64,000 nucleotides of DNA from Roseovarius sp. (GCF_030373445.1 NZ_JAUCYU010000001.1:679805-743804); one strand, 5' to 3'. Shown: positions 23,664 through 32,182, numbered from the stretch's first letter. Notes: generated by a model not told the origin, from the sequence alone. Numbers and translations: made by a program.

Positions 23664-25209
23664 CCGGGAACGCCCCGCCGACACCCCGTCCGAGGTTCGG
23701 GCCCGGCGTTCGAAAGTGCTCGAAATGGGCGGCGCGGATAAGCTGGAAAAGCTGCGCGCCCAGTCGAAGCTTTCGGTACGCGAACGGCTCGGGGTCCTGC
23801 TCGACCCCGACAGCTTCCACGAGATCGGCATGCACGCCCGCAGCCGCCATCCCGAGCTGGCCGAGAGAACCCCGGCCGACGGGCTGGTGACGGGCAGCGG
23901 CCTGATCGACGGGCGGCCAGTCTTCGTCGCGGCTGACGACCCTACCGTGCTGGTCGGCACGCGCGGGCAGGTGGCCGAGAAGAAACTGACGCGCCTGCGC
24001 GAGATGGCCATCCGCGAGCGGCGCCCCTTCATCATGCTGAGCGAGGCGGGCGCGGCGCGCCTCCAGGAAAGCCGCGGGGCCGTTTCCTCGGCCCTCGGCG
24101 GCGGCCTCGAACAGCACTTCCGGATGAGCGGCCACGTGCCCCAGGTCGCGGTCATCATGGGGCATTCCTTCGGCGGCCCGTCCTTCACGGCCGCGATGGG
24201 CGATTTCACCATCAAGGTATCCGGGACCGGCTACATGGGCATGTCGGGCCCGCCGCTGGTCAAGGCCGGTCTCGGCCAGACCGTGACCGCGGACGAGATC
24301 GGCGGCGACACCATGGCGATGCAGACCACCGGACAGGCCGATCTCGTGGCGGCGGACGACCGCGAGGCGCTGTTGCTGGTGCGCCGCTACCTGTCGTTCT
24401 TCCCGTCCAGCAGCGGCCAATTGCCCCCCGTCGCCCCGCCCCGGCCCGCGCCGTGCGACAACGAGGCAGGGCGCGAGCGCCTTCTCGGGCATGTCCCCGA
24501 GAACCAGCGGCGTGCCTATGACATGCGGGCCCTGGTCGAGATGATCGTCGACGGAGACAGCCTGTTCGTCGTCCGGCCGGATTACGGGCCCGGCCTGCTC
24601 ACGGCCTTCGCGCGGATGGACGGGCAACCCGTCGGCCTGATCGCCAACAACCCCATGCATCTTGGCGGCGCGATCGACGAAAAGGGCGCCCGGAAGGCGC
24701 GGAAGCTCATCGACCTGTGCGACGCCTTTCACATTCCCCTGGTGTTCTTCACCGACGTGCCCGGCTTCATGGTCGGCCCGGACATCGAGAAGCACCGGAT
24801 GGTGACACACTGCGCGCGGTTGGTGAACGCCCTGTACCGCACCACCGTGCCCAAGGTCACCGTCGTCCTGCGCAAGGCGGTCGGCATGGCCTATATCGCG
24901 ATGTGCGGCCGCGCCTGCAAGCCGGACACGCTGGTGGCCTGGCCCCGCGCCTTCTTCGACGTGATGGGCCCGGAAGCCGGGGTTCTGATCATCCACGGCA
25001 AGGAGATCGAGGCCGCCGCCGACCCCGCGGCGCGCAAGGCCGAACTGCTCGAACAGCTCGCCCGGGCCGCCAGCGCCTTCAAGGCCGCCGAGCTCGGCAT
25101 CATCGACGATGTCATCGAGCCCGACGAAACGCGCCAGGTCATCCTGCACGCCCTCCGCCGTCCGGACCGCTCCGGAACCGTGGGGTTCAAACACGCGATC
25201 GAACCCTGA
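23653..25209 (+). CDS. Biotin-dependent carboxyltransferase, PccB/AccD type
   Basis: A 518-residue two-domain carboxyltransferase. The N-terminal half has ERLGVLLDPDSFHEIG, VFVAADDPTVLVGTRG and LSEAGAARLQES. The C-terminal half has FFTDVPGFMVGPDIEK and the oxyanion-type region KAVGMAYIAMCG. This fits the beta subunit of acyl-CoA carboxylases (propionyl-, methylcrotonyl-, geranyl-type). The start overlaps the ligase gene. A lone biotinyl carrier is encoded at 33828, but no biotin carboxylase is in the window. It may therefore use one from elsewhere, or act as a decarboxylase or transcarboxylase half. Confidence 0.88.
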   Translation: MSSDRERPADTPSEVRARRSKVLEMGGADKLEKLRAQSKLSVRERLGVLLDPDSFHEIGMHARSRHPELAERTPADGLVTGSGLIDGRPVFVAADDPTVLVGTRGQVAEKKLTRLREMAIRERRPFIMLSEAGAARLQESRGAVSSALGGGLEQHFRMSGHVPQVAVIMGHSFGGPSFTAAMGDFTIKVSGTGYMGMSGPPLVKAGLGQTVTADEIGGDTMAMQTTGQADLVAADDREALLLVRRYLSFFPSSSGQLPPVAPPRPAPCDNEAGRERLLGHVPENQRRAYDMRALVEMIVDGDSLFVVRPDYGPGLLTAFARMDGQPVGLIANNPMHLGGAIDEKGARKARKLIDLCDAFHIPLVFFTDVPGFMVGPDIEKHRMVTHCARLVNALYRTTVPKVTVVLRKAVGMAYIAMCGRACKPDTLVAWPRAFFDVMGPEAGVLIIHGKEIEAAADPAARKAELLEQLARAASAFKAAELGIIDDVIEPDETRQVILHALRRPDRSGTVGFKHAIEP

Positions 25210-25235
25210 ACCATGGCACGAGAGGAACGCCCGAC

Positions 25236-25982
25236 ATGACCGCAACGCCGGACACCGGGCCACCGGCCGATGCGCCCGTCCTCGTCGACCATACGTCAGC
25301 GTATGTGAAAGAGCTGACACTGAACCGCCCCGGACAGGCCAACGCGCTGTCCGCCGGGATGGTCGCGGCCCTGGTGCACGAGGTCTCGGGCGCCTATGCC
25401 GATGACACCCGCCTTCTCGTGCTCAGGGGCGAGGGAAAGCACTTTTGCGCCGGCCTGTACCGCGACCCGAAGGCAGAGCCGGAGCCCGCCGACCGCATCG
25501 CCACCGCCGTTAGTATCGAGACGCTTCTGCAGTTGCTGTGGAATGCACCCTTCGTGACCATGGCGCAGATCGGCGGCGGGGCCTTCGGCGCCGGCGCCGA
25601 GATCGCCGTGGCCTGCGACTACAGGGTTGCCGACGGGACGGCCAGGTTCGCCTTTCCGGGCTTTCGCCTGATGGGGGTAAGCATGGGAACGCGCCGGTTT
25701 GCACAGCTGGTCGGGCGCGAAACCGCCTTCGATATCGTCCTGAACAACCGGCGCCTCGACCGGGCGGCGGCGCTGGAGATCGGCCTCGTGACGCATGCCC
25801 TCGACGCCGACCAGGCGGCGGCACTGCAGGCGGAGGTGGCCGCATCCGCCGCCGAGGTCGAGAAACCGGCCATCGCCCACCTGCGGGACGCCCTCAGGTC
25901 AGCCGACGGCGGCGCGGACCTGAGCCGCGTGGCCGCATCGCTCGGGGCGGCGCACCGCGGTCGCGGGGGGCAAGCCGGATGA
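25236..25982 (+). CDS. Enoyl-CoA hydratase/isomerase family protein
   Basis: A 248-residue crotonase-fold protein: TLNRPGQANALSAGMVAAL at the start, the first oxyanion-hole region GKHFCAGLY, and the second QIGGGAFGAGAEIAVACDYR. The usual second glutamate region is PGFRLMGVSMGTRRF, where a hydratase would have GxxPGxGGTQRL. The glutamates of hydratases are not obvious, so isomerase, hydrolase or decarboxylase activity is as likely as hydration. ATG 25236 has AGAGGAA upstream and lies 26 bases after the carboxyltransferase stop. It is the last gene before the liv promoter. Confidence 0.82.
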   Translation: MTATPDTGPPADAPVLVDHTSAYVKELTLNRPGQANALSAGMVAALVHEVSGAYADDTRLLVLRGEGKHFCAGLYRDPKAEPEPADRIATAVSIETLLQLLWNAPFVTMAQIGGGAFGAGAEIAVACDYRVADGTARFAFPGFRLMGVSMGTRRFAQLVGRETAFDIVLNNRRLDRAAALEIGLVTHALDADQAAALQAEVAASAAEVEKPAIAHLRDALRSADGGADLSRVAASLGAAHRGRGGQAG

Positions 25983-26027
25983 GCGCACCGGCGATCTTGA
26001 AGCAAATCCCGGGTCCGTGGGCCAATT

Positions 26028-26059
26028 TGCATCAAATGCATCATTTTTCTTGCTATAAT
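26028..26059 (+). promoter_or_regulatory. Promoter of the liv operon with two 9-base direct repeats
   Basis: An extended -10 element TGCTATAAT (TATAAT at 26054-26059) has no good -35. The place of the -35 is taken by two 9-base direct repeats, TGCATCAAA (26028) and TGCATCATT (26037). This is the layout of an activator-dependent promoter. The repeat unit and period match those at 19723. The MocR-type protein is the natural candidate activator. Confidence 0.62.
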
Positions 26060-26092
26060 GCGCACAGCATGATCTAATATCCTGCAATGCAT

Positions 26093-26114
26093 CGGCCCGC
26101 GCAAGCGCGGGCCG
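26093..26114 (+). other. 5' leader hairpin of the liv operon
   Basis: A perfect 9-base stem CGGCCCGCG / CGCGGGCCG closes on a CAAG tetraloop. It lies about 30 bases after the presumed transcription start and just before the ribosome site GAGGGAGG at 26121. There is no T-run, so it more likely stabilises the leader or modulates translation than terminates transcription. Confidence 0.55.
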
Positions 26115-26136
26115 ACCGCAGAGGGAGGGCCACGAC

Positions 26137-26256
26137 ATGACCGGAACGTCGCAACCGCGGTGTTGCATTCCTGATCCGTCCGAAACCGCGGCGCTGCCAG
26201 ACCGTGCGCGGCCGTCGGCACGGCCCGCCCCATGGCGCGGCGCGCGTGCGGAATGA
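26137..26256 (+). CDS. Possible 39-residue leader ORF before livG
   Basis: The best ribosome site of the region (GAGGGAGG, 26121-26128) precedes this ATG, not that of livG. The frame encodes a Pro/Arg/Ala-rich peptide with CC at residues 9-10 and no recognisable domain. It stops in an ATGA overlap with the livG start at 26253. It may be a translational-coupling leader, or the remnant of a lost gene, or livG may start upstream at ATG 26232. A similar arrangement stands before the dpp operon. No homologue is recognised. Confidence 0.35.
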   Translation: MTGTSQPRCCIPDPSETAALPDRARPSARPAPWRGARAE

Positions 26257-27041
26257 CCCTGTCCGATCCCTCTGCCCAGCCCGTGCTGGAATGCCGCGCC
26301 CTGTCGAAGAGCTTCAAGGGGTTCTACGCGGTCCGCGACGTCTCCGTCGCGATCGCCGACAAGTCGGTGCATGCCGTGATCGGGCCGAACGGCGCCGGAA
26401 AAACCACGTTTTTCAACCTTTTGACCAAGTTTCTGACCCCCTCCTCCGGCGCCATCTTCTACGAGGGCCGGGACATCACCCGCGAAAGCCCCTGGAGCAT
26501 TCCCAACATGGGAATCATCCGCTCGTTCCAGATCTCCGCGGTCTTTCCCGACCTGACGGTCCTCGAGAACGTCCGCGTCAGCTACCAGAGGTCGCAGGGC
26601 TACGATTACCAGTTCTGGGTGTCCAACCGGAAGCTCGACGATTTCGACGATCGCTGCATGGCGTTCCTGAAACAGGTCGGCCTGGAACGCGACGCGATGC
26701 TGCATGCCGGAAGCCTGCCCTACGGCCGCAAACGGGCGCTTGAAATTGCTACAACCCTGGCGCTCTCGCCGCGGGTCATGCTGCTCGATGAACCGACCGC
26801 CGGCATGGGCCATGAAAGCATCGGGCTGGTCACCGAGCTGATCCAGGAGGCGCGCCGCGACAGGACCATCGTCCTGGTCGAGCACAATCTCGACGTGGTC
26901 AAGGACCTCTCCGACCGCATCACCGTCATGCAGCGCGGGCAGGTGCTCGTGGAAGGAAGCTACGACGCCGTGTCCAACGATCCGCGGGTGATCGAGGCCT
27001 ATATCGGCGGCGACCTGATGGAAGACGTCGGCCGTGTCTGA
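26253..27041 (+). CDS. livG: Branched-chain amino acid-type ABC transporter ATPase LivG
   Basis: A 262-residue ATPase with Walker A GPNGAGKT at 44-51, the LivG-type FNLLTKFLTPSSG and IIRSFQISAVFPDLTVLENV, a variant signature LPYGRKRALEIATTLAL, Walker B VMLLDEPTAGMGHES, and H-loop VEHNLDVV. LivG-type proteins energise HAAT importers that carry branched-chain amino acids, urea, amides or aromatic acids. The signature lacks the usual SGG, which is common among LivG-like proteins. Start chosen at ATG 26253; ATG 26232 adds 7 residues. livF overlaps its end by 8 bases. Confidence 0.92.
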   Translation: MTLSDPSAQPVLECRALSKSFKGFYAVRDVSVAIADKSVHAVIGPNGAGKTTFFNLLTKFLTPSSGAIFYEGRDITRESPWSIPNMGIIRSFQISAVFPDLTVLENVRVSYQRSQGYDYQFWVSNRKLDDFDDRCMAFLKQVGLERDAMLHAGSLPYGRKRALEIATTLALSPRVMLLDEPTAGMGHESIGLVTELIQEARRDRTIVLVEHNLDVVKDLSDRITVMQRGQVLVEGSYDAVSNDPRVIEAYIGGDLMEDVGRV

Positions 27042-27738
27042 AAAAGTCATAGATATCAGCAACCTGAATGCGTTCTATGGAGAGCTGCACATCCTCCAGA
27101 ACGTCTCGCTTCACGCCTGCAAGGGCGAGGTCGTTTCCCTTTTGGGGCGCAACGGCGCGGGCAAGACCACGCTGCTGAAATCGGTGTTCGGCATCGGCCC
27201 CAGGCGGAAGGGCTCGATCCGGATCAACGGCACCGAGACAACCCGCCTTCCCCCCCACAAGATCGCCAAGCTCGGGCTCGCCTACTGCCCGGAAGAGCGC
27301 GGCATCTTCGCCGACCTGACCGTGGCCGAGAACATGTACCTGCCCCCCGCGCTGCGCCAGGGCGGGCTCGGGCCGGACGAGATCGACCAGATGTTCCCGA
27401 ACCTGCGCGAACGCTGGAAGACCGGCGGGGCCAAGCTGTCGGGCGGCGAGCAACAGATGCTCTCAATCGCGCGAATCCTCCGGGCCGGCGCCGATATCCT
27501 GCTTCTCGACGAGCCGTCCGAAGGGCTGGCACCCGCCATCATCAAGCAGATCGCACAGCTGGTGGTCCGGCTGAAGGCGCGGGGGATGACCATTCTGCTG
27601 GTCGAACAGAACCTCAGCTTCGCCAAGGTCATGAGCGACCGCTACTACGTCATCGACAGCGGCATCATCCGGAACGAATTCGACCGGGCGCAAGTGCTCG
27701 ACGATCCGGGTGTGGTCCAGCGATATCTGTCCCTCTAA
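27034..27738 (+). CDS. livF: Branched-chain amino acid-type ABC transporter ATPase LivF
   Basis: A 234-residue ATPase starting with GTG at 27034 inside the livG end. Walker A GRNGAGKT is at 38-45, then the LivF-type GLAYCPEERGIFADLTVAENM, signature KLSGGEQQMLSIARI, Walker B ILLLDEPSEGLAP and H-loop LLVEQNLSFA. It is the partner of LivG in a HAAT-type importer. The substrate-binding gene follows after 26 bases. Confidence 0.93.
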   Translation: MSEKVIDISNLNAFYGELHILQNVSLHACKGEVVSLLGRNGAGKTTLLKSVFGIGPRRKGSIRINGTETTRLPPHKIAKLGLAYCPEERGIFADLTVAENMYLPPALRQGGLGPDEIDQMFPNLRERWKTGGAKLSGGEQQMLSIARILRAGADILLLDEPSEGLAPAIIKQIAQLVVRLKARGMTILLVEQNLSFAKVMSDRYYVIDSGIIRNEFDRAQVLDDPGVVQRYLSL

Positions 27739-27764
27739 CGGGACTTCCAAGGGAGGAAACCACA

Positions 27765-28961
27765 ATGAAAAAACTCAAGACACTTCTCATGGCGTCCGCC
27801 GCGATCGGCCTCGCGGGCACGGCGCAGGCAGACATCAAGATCGGCCTTGCGGGCGACATGTCCGGCAAGCAATCGGCCCTGGCCGGGCCCGGGTCGCAGG
27901 TGGCCGTCGAAATGGCGATCGAGGACATGGGCGGCGAGGTTCTGGGAGAGCCGATCACGCTGGTAATCGGCGACAACCAGCACAAGGCCGAGCTGGAAGC
28001 CTCGATCGCGCGCCGCTGGTACGAGGATGAAGACGTCGACGCCATCGTGGGCATCAACCTGTCCTCGGGCGCCATCGAAACCGTTCACCTGGCCGAGCGG
28101 TTCGACAAGGTCGCCATGGTCTCCGATGCCGGCTCGAGCCGCCTGGTACAGGAGGATTGCACGCCCAACCACGTCCACTGGGGCTGGAACACCTATTCCT
28201 TCTCCGCCGTCGTGCCGAAGGCCATGGTCGAGAAGGGCAACGACAAGTTCTTCTTCCTGACCGTCGATTACACGTTCGGGCACGACATGATGGCCGACGC
28301 CACCACCAACATCGAGGCCGCGGGCGGGTCCGTCGTCGGCAGCGTCCTGCACCCGCTCGGCGCGAACGACTTCTCCGCCTATATCCTTCAGGCCCAGGCA
28401 TCCGGCGCCTCGGTCGTGCCGGTCATCAACTCGGGGGCCGACACCGTGGCAACGATCAAGCAGGCCGGTGAATTCGGCGTGCTCGACGCGGGAACGCCGG
28501 TGATCGTGCCGATGATCTTCACGCTCGCCGATGTCGAGGCGCTGGGGCTGGAGGCCACCAAGAACCTTCGCGCGCCGTCCTCCTTCTACTGGGGCCGCGA
28601 CGATGAAAGCCGCGCGTGGTCGGAGAAGTTCAAGGAACGCTTCGGCAAGATGCCCACCTTCTTCCAGGCCCAGGCCTACTCGGCCACCTACCACTACCTC
28701 AAGGCGGTGGAGAAAGCCGGAACCAAGGACGCGAAGACCGTGATCAAGACGCTCAAGTCCATGGAAATCGACGATTTCTTCGCCAAGAACGCTTACGTGC
28801 GTGAAGACGGTCAACTGGTGCACGACATGTACCTCGTCCGGGTGAAGACGCCGGAGGAATCCGAGGGCGAGTTCGATTTCTTCGAGGTCGAGGCGACCAT
28901 CTCGGGCGACGACGCCTACCAGCCGATGGATCCCGAGGCCTGCAAGCTGCTTCAGGACTGA
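27765..28961 (+). CDS. Periplasmic substrate-binding protein of the Liv-type importer
   Basis: A 398-residue protein with a signal peptide (MKKLKTLLMASAAIGLAGTAQA) and a Peripla_BP_6 fold. It starts IKIGLAGDMSGKQSALAGPGSQVAVEMAIEDMGG and has the middle piece DYTFGHDMMADATTNIEAAGGSVVGS. The group that includes urea, amide and aromatic-acid binders looks closer than LivJ itself because of the GANDFSAYILQAQASGA segment, but the ligand is not readable. GGGAGG precedes the ATG. Its position inside a CoA-dependent catabolic cluster suggests a carboxylic acid. Confidence 0.9.
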   Translation: MKKLKTLLMASAAIGLAGTAQADIKIGLAGDMSGKQSALAGPGSQVAVEMAIEDMGGEVLGEPITLVIGDNQHKAELEASIARRWYEDEDVDAIVGINLSSGAIETVHLAERFDKVAMVSDAGSSRLVQEDCTPNHVHWGWNTYSFSAVVPKAMVEKGNDKFFFLTVDYTFGHDMMADATTNIEAAGGSVVGSVLHPLGANDFSAYILQAQASGASVVPVINSGADTVATIKQAGEFGVLDAGTPVIVPMIFTLADVEALGLEATKNLRAPSSFYWGRDDESRAWSEKFKERFGKMPTFFQAQAYSATYHYLKAVEKAGTKDAKTVIKTLKSMEIDDFFAKNAYVREDGQLVHDMYLVRVKTPEESEGEFDFFEVEATISGDDAYQPMDPEACKLLQD

Positions 28962-28989
28962 GCCCGCTACGACGCGCACACACGCGCGC

Positions 28990-29012
28990 GCCCCGCGTAC
29001 CCTGCGCGGGGC
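28990..29012 (+). terminator. Hairpin after the Liv-type binding-protein gene
   Basis: GCCCCGCG (28990-28997) and CGCGGGGC (29005-29012) form a perfect 8-base stem with a 7-base loop in the 108-base gap before livH. No T-run follows. Such hairpins often protect or partly end the transcript after a binding-protein gene, so that it is made in excess over the permeases. Confidence 0.55.
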
Positions 29013-29069
29013 CGCCATGCGCAGCCAGGGCCGGCCAATTCCCGCCCCTTCAAGAAAAGGAACAGCGAC

Positions 29070-29948
29070 GTGGAGATTTTCGGTGTGCCGTTGAACCTGC
29101 TGCTGAGCCAGGTGATGCTCGGCCTGATCAACGGGTCATTCTACGCCATGCTGAGCCTGGGTCTCTGCATCATCTTCGGCATGCTCGACATCGTGAACTT
29201 CGCGCACGGGGCGATGTACATGATGGGGGCGTTCTTCACCTGGATGCTCGGCCACTATCTCGGGATCGGCTACTGGCCCTCGCTGATCCTGGCGCCGCTT
29301 CTCGTCGGGGTGATCGCCATCGTCATCGAGCGGGTGCTGGTCCGGCATCTTTACGACCTGCACCACATCTACGGGCTGTTGCTGACATTCGGCCTCGTGC
29401 TGGTGATCGTCGGCATCTTCCGCGGGTTCTACTCGGTGTCCGGAAAACCCTACCCGATCCCCGAGGCGCTGACGGGGGTGACCAATATCGGTTTCATGTA
29501 CATGCCCACCTACCGGCTCTGGGTGCTGGGCGCGAGCATCGTCGTGTGTTTCGGCACGTGGCTGCTGATCGAGCGCACGCGGCTCGGCGCCACCCTGCGC
29601 GCGGCCATCGAACGGCCCGACCTTGTGGCCACCTTCGGCATCAACGTGCCCCGCATGATCACGCTGACCTTCGCCTTCGGCTCGGCCTTGGCGGCGCTCA
29701 GCGGGGTGCTGGCCGCGCCGATCTACCCGGTGAACCCGTTGATGGGTGAATCGATCATCGTGGTGGTCTTCGCGGTCGTCGTCATCGGCGGTCTGGGCTC
29801 GATCATCGGGTCGATCATCGGGGGCTTCGTGCTGGGAACGCTCGAGGGGCTGACCAAGGTCTACTACCCCGAGGCCTCGCATATCAGCATTTTCATCGTG
29901 ATGATGATCGTTCTGCTCGTCACCCGGTCGGGCATCGCAGGCAAGTAA
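29070..29948 (+). CDS. livH: Branched-chain amino acid-type ABC permease LivH
   Basis: A 292-residue permease with eight hydrophobic segments and the LivH hallmarks: LINGSFYAMLSLGLCIIFGMLDIVNFAHGA near the start, then RTRLGATLRAAIERPDLVATFGIN and the C-terminal VVFAVVVIGGLGSIIGSIIGGFVLGTLEGL. Translation starts with GTG at 29070, with AAAAGG upstream. livM follows 14 bases later. It forms half of the transmembrane channel of the importer. Confidence 0.93.
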   Translation: MEIFGVPLNLLLSQVMLGLINGSFYAMLSLGLCIIFGMLDIVNFAHGAMYMMGAFFTWMLGHYLGIGYWPSLILAPLLVGVIAIVIERVLVRHLYDLHHIYGLLLTFGLVLVIVGIFRGFYSVSGKPYPIPEALTGVTNIGFMYMPTYRLWVLGASIVVCFGTWLLIERTRLGATLRAAIERPDLVATFGINVPRMITLTFAFGSALAALSGVLAAPIYPVNPLMGESIIVVVFAVVVIGGLGSIIGSIIGGFVLGTLEGLTKVYYPEASHISIFIVMMIVLLVTRSGIAGK

Positions 29949-29962
29949 GGAAATATCGAGAC

Positions 29963-30961
29963 ATGATACTCCCCGAAAAATCCCGCGCCACGCTCTACCT
30001 GTATGCCGCGCTGTTCCTGCTGGGCGTTCTCGCGCCGTTCGTCGTCTACCCGATGTTCGTGATGAAGATCTACGTCTACGGCCTGTTCGCGGTCGCCTTC
30101 AACCTGCTCTTCGGCTTCGCGGGGCTGCTGTCCTTCGGCCATGGCGCCTTCTTCGGAACGGCGGCCTACGCGACGGGCCACGCGATCAAGGTTTGGGGCC
30201 TCACGCCGGACGTCGGCATCCTCTTCGGCGTGCTGCTCGGCACCGGGCTGGCCGGCGTGGTCGGCGCCTTCGCCATCCAGCGGGCCGGTATCTATTTCGC
30301 CATGATCACCTTCGCGCTGGCGGAAGTGGTTCATTTCATCGCGATGAAGATGCCGCTGACCGGCGGCGAGAACGGGCTCACCCAGGTCCGGCGCGGCATG
30401 TTCCTCGGGGTCTTCGACCTTTCGGTGCCGCTGGTGATGTATTTCGTGTGTTTCGGGATATTCATCCTCGCCTTCCTGTTCTTCCTGCGGATCATCCATT
30501 CGCCCTTCGGCCTGGCGCTCAGGGCAATGAAGGATGGCGAGGACCGGGCGATCTCGCTGGGATACTCGCCGCCGCGCCTCAAGTTCCAGGCCTTCATCCT
30601 GTCGGGGATGCTGGCGGCGCTGGCCGGCTCGCTCAAGGTCGTGGTCTTCGAATTCGCCTCGCTCTCGGACGTGCACTGGATGACAAGCGGCCACGTCATC
30701 CTGATGACGCTGCTGGGCGGCGTGGGAACCTATATCGGGCCCGTGTTCGGCTCGCTCGTGGTGACCTTCCTCGAGGATTACCTGTCCTTCCTCGGCCAGT
30801 GGGTCACCATCATCACGGGCTGCATCTTCATCGTCTGCGTCATCGGCTTCCGGCGGGGGGTCTGCGGCGAGATCAACGTGCTCTACGACAAGCTTCGGCG
30901 CGGCCGAGCGGCCCGGCAGGGCGACCCCGACACCACCCGAGCGGAACAGGCCGGCGAATAG
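29963..30961 (+). CDS. livM: Branched-chain amino acid-type ABC permease LivM
   Basis: A 332-residue permease with the LivM pattern: AVAFNLLFGFAGLLSFGHGAFFG, AGIYFAMITFALAEVVHFIA, the coupling region SPFGLALRAMKDGEDRAISLGY and a late VILMTLLGGVGTYIGPVFGSL. The C-terminal tail is charged and cytoplasmic. It completes the importer encoded by livG, livF, the binding protein and livH. A GC-rich hairpin follows before the acyl-CoA dehydrogenase gene. Confidence 0.93.
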   Translation: MILPEKSRATLYLYAALFLLGVLAPFVVYPMFVMKIYVYGLFAVAFNLLFGFAGLLSFGHGAFFGTAAYATGHAIKVWGLTPDVGILFGVLLGTGLAGVVGAFAIQRAGIYFAMITFALAEVVHFIAMKMPLTGGENGLTQVRRGMFLGVFDLSVPLVMYFVCFGIFILAFLFFLRIIHSPFGLALRAMKDGEDRAISLGYSPPRLKFQAFILSGMLAALAGSLKVVVFEFASLSDVHWMTSGHVILMTLLGGVGTYIGPVFGSLVVTFLEDYLSFLGQWVTIITGCIFIVCVIGFRRGVCGEINVLYDKLRRGRAARQGDPDTTRAEQAGE

Positions 30962-30967
30962 GCGAAA

Positions 30968-31018
30968 GCCCGGCGCGGCAAAGCCGCCGGCACCTGTCCC
31001 GGGGCACGCGCGCCGGGC
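30968..31018 (+). terminator. GC-rich hairpin between livM and the acyl-CoA dehydrogenase gene
   Basis: Ten-base perfect arms GCCCGGCGCG (30968-30977) and CGCGCCGGGC (31009-31018) enclose a 31-base loop that holds smaller GC pairings. It lies 7 bases after the livM stop, without a T-run. It may lower expression of the downstream enzymes rather than end the operon. Confidence 0.48.
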
Positions 31019-31039
31019 CCATCACACACGGAGGCGGAG

Positions 31040-32170
31040 ATGATCGAAGACGAGGAGATGCGCGGCTTCCGCGACACGTGCCGGCGGTTCGCGGAGAAGG
31101 AAATCGGCCCGCTGGTGGACAGCGCCGAAGCCTCGGGGACCTACCCGAGGGAACTGATCGCGAAGGCGGCCGAGAACGGGTTTCTCGGCCTGACGGTCGC
31201 CGAGGAATTCGGCGGGGCCGGCGGCTCGCTGCTGCACGCCTGCGTCATGATCGAGGAATTCTCCCGGGTCTGCGCCGGGCTCGGCACGCCCATGCTGGGC
31301 CTCGGCCAGCGGCTGATCCCGGCCTACGGAACGCCCGAGCAGGTCGACCGCTACCTCGCCCCGATCATCAGCGGCGAAAAGCTGACGGCTTTCGCCATGA
31401 CCGAACCGGGCGCGGGCTCGGACGTGCTGGCGATGCGGGGCACCGCGACGCGCACCGCCTCGGGCTGGCACATCAAGGCCAACAAGATCTACGCCACCGG
31501 CGCGCCGATTTCGGATTTCATGCTGGTCGTGGTCTACACCGATCGCGACAAGCGGCGCGACGGGCTGAGCATCTTCCTCGTCGACAGCCACCTGCCGGGG
31601 ATCGAGATCCACAAGATGGACAAGCTCGGCCACAGCTCGATGGAAACCGGCATCGTCTACTTCGATTGCGAGGTGCCGGAAGACGCGCTTCTCGGGGAAG
31701 AGGGGCGCGGCATGGCCTACGTGATGTCGGCGCTCGAGGAGGGCCGGATCACCCATGCGGCCCGCAGCCTGGGTGTGGCCCGGGCGGCCTACGAGGCGTC
31801 GGTCGAGTATGCCGGCCAGCGAGAGGTCTTCGGCAAGACGATCAACCAGAACCAGGTGGTCCAGGGCAAGCTCTCGCAGATGCTCATCGACCTGACCAGT
31901 GCCCGCCTGCATGTCTATTCCGCGGCAGAGCTCTTCGAAAGCGGCGCGCCCGCGCTGGTCGAGGCATCGATGGCCAAGGTGGTGGCAAGCGAGGCCGCGG
32001 TCGGCATCACCGATCAGGCCATGCGCATCTTCGCGGGCGTGGGCTACATCAACGACGCGCCGGTGCAGCGGTATTTCCGGGATGCGCGGCTTTACCCGAT
32101 CTCGGAAGGCACCAATGAAATCCAGCACCGCACCATCGCGCGAGCGGCCGGCCTGGCCGGGCGTGGATAG
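31040..32170 (+). CDS. Acyl-CoA dehydrogenase
   Basis: A 376-residue flavoenzyme with full acyl-CoA dehydrogenase marks: the AFAMTEPGAGSD flavin segment, GWHIKANKIYATGA, the arginine-rich helix region QREVFGKTINQNQVVQGKL, and the catalytic glutamate in YPISEGTNEIQHRTIAR. It would introduce an alpha,beta double bond into an acyl-CoA, feeding electrons to ETF. GGAGGCGG precedes the ATG. It is unlike the DszC-type protein at 19843, and only this one has the catalytic motif. It sits with a KstD-like flavoprotein and a biotinyl carrier. Confidence 0.92.
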   Translation: MIEDEEMRGFRDTCRRFAEKEIGPLVDSAEASGTYPRELIAKAAENGFLGLTVAEEFGGAGGSLLHACVMIEEFSRVCAGLGTPMLGLGQRLIPAYGTPEQVDRYLAPIISGEKLTAFAMTEPGAGSDVLAMRGTATRTASGWHIKANKIYATGAPISDFMLVVVYTDRDKRRDGLSIFLVDSHLPGIEIHKMDKLGHSSMETGIVYFDCEVPEDALLGEEGRGMAYVMSALEEGRITHAARSLGVARAAYEASVEYAGQREVFGKTINQNQVVQGKLSQMLIDLTSARLHVYSAAELFESGAPALVEASMAKVVASEAAVGITDQAMRIFAGVGYINDAPVQRYFRDARLYPISEGTNEIQHRTIARAAGLAGRG

Positions 32171-32182
32171 GGGCGGACGCAG

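Noticed and set aside
28960..28999. CG-alternating stretch after the Liv binding-protein gene as a repeat or Z-DNA element
   Set aside because: It is short (a few CG steps) and better explained as part of the GC-rich hairpin at 28990-29012.
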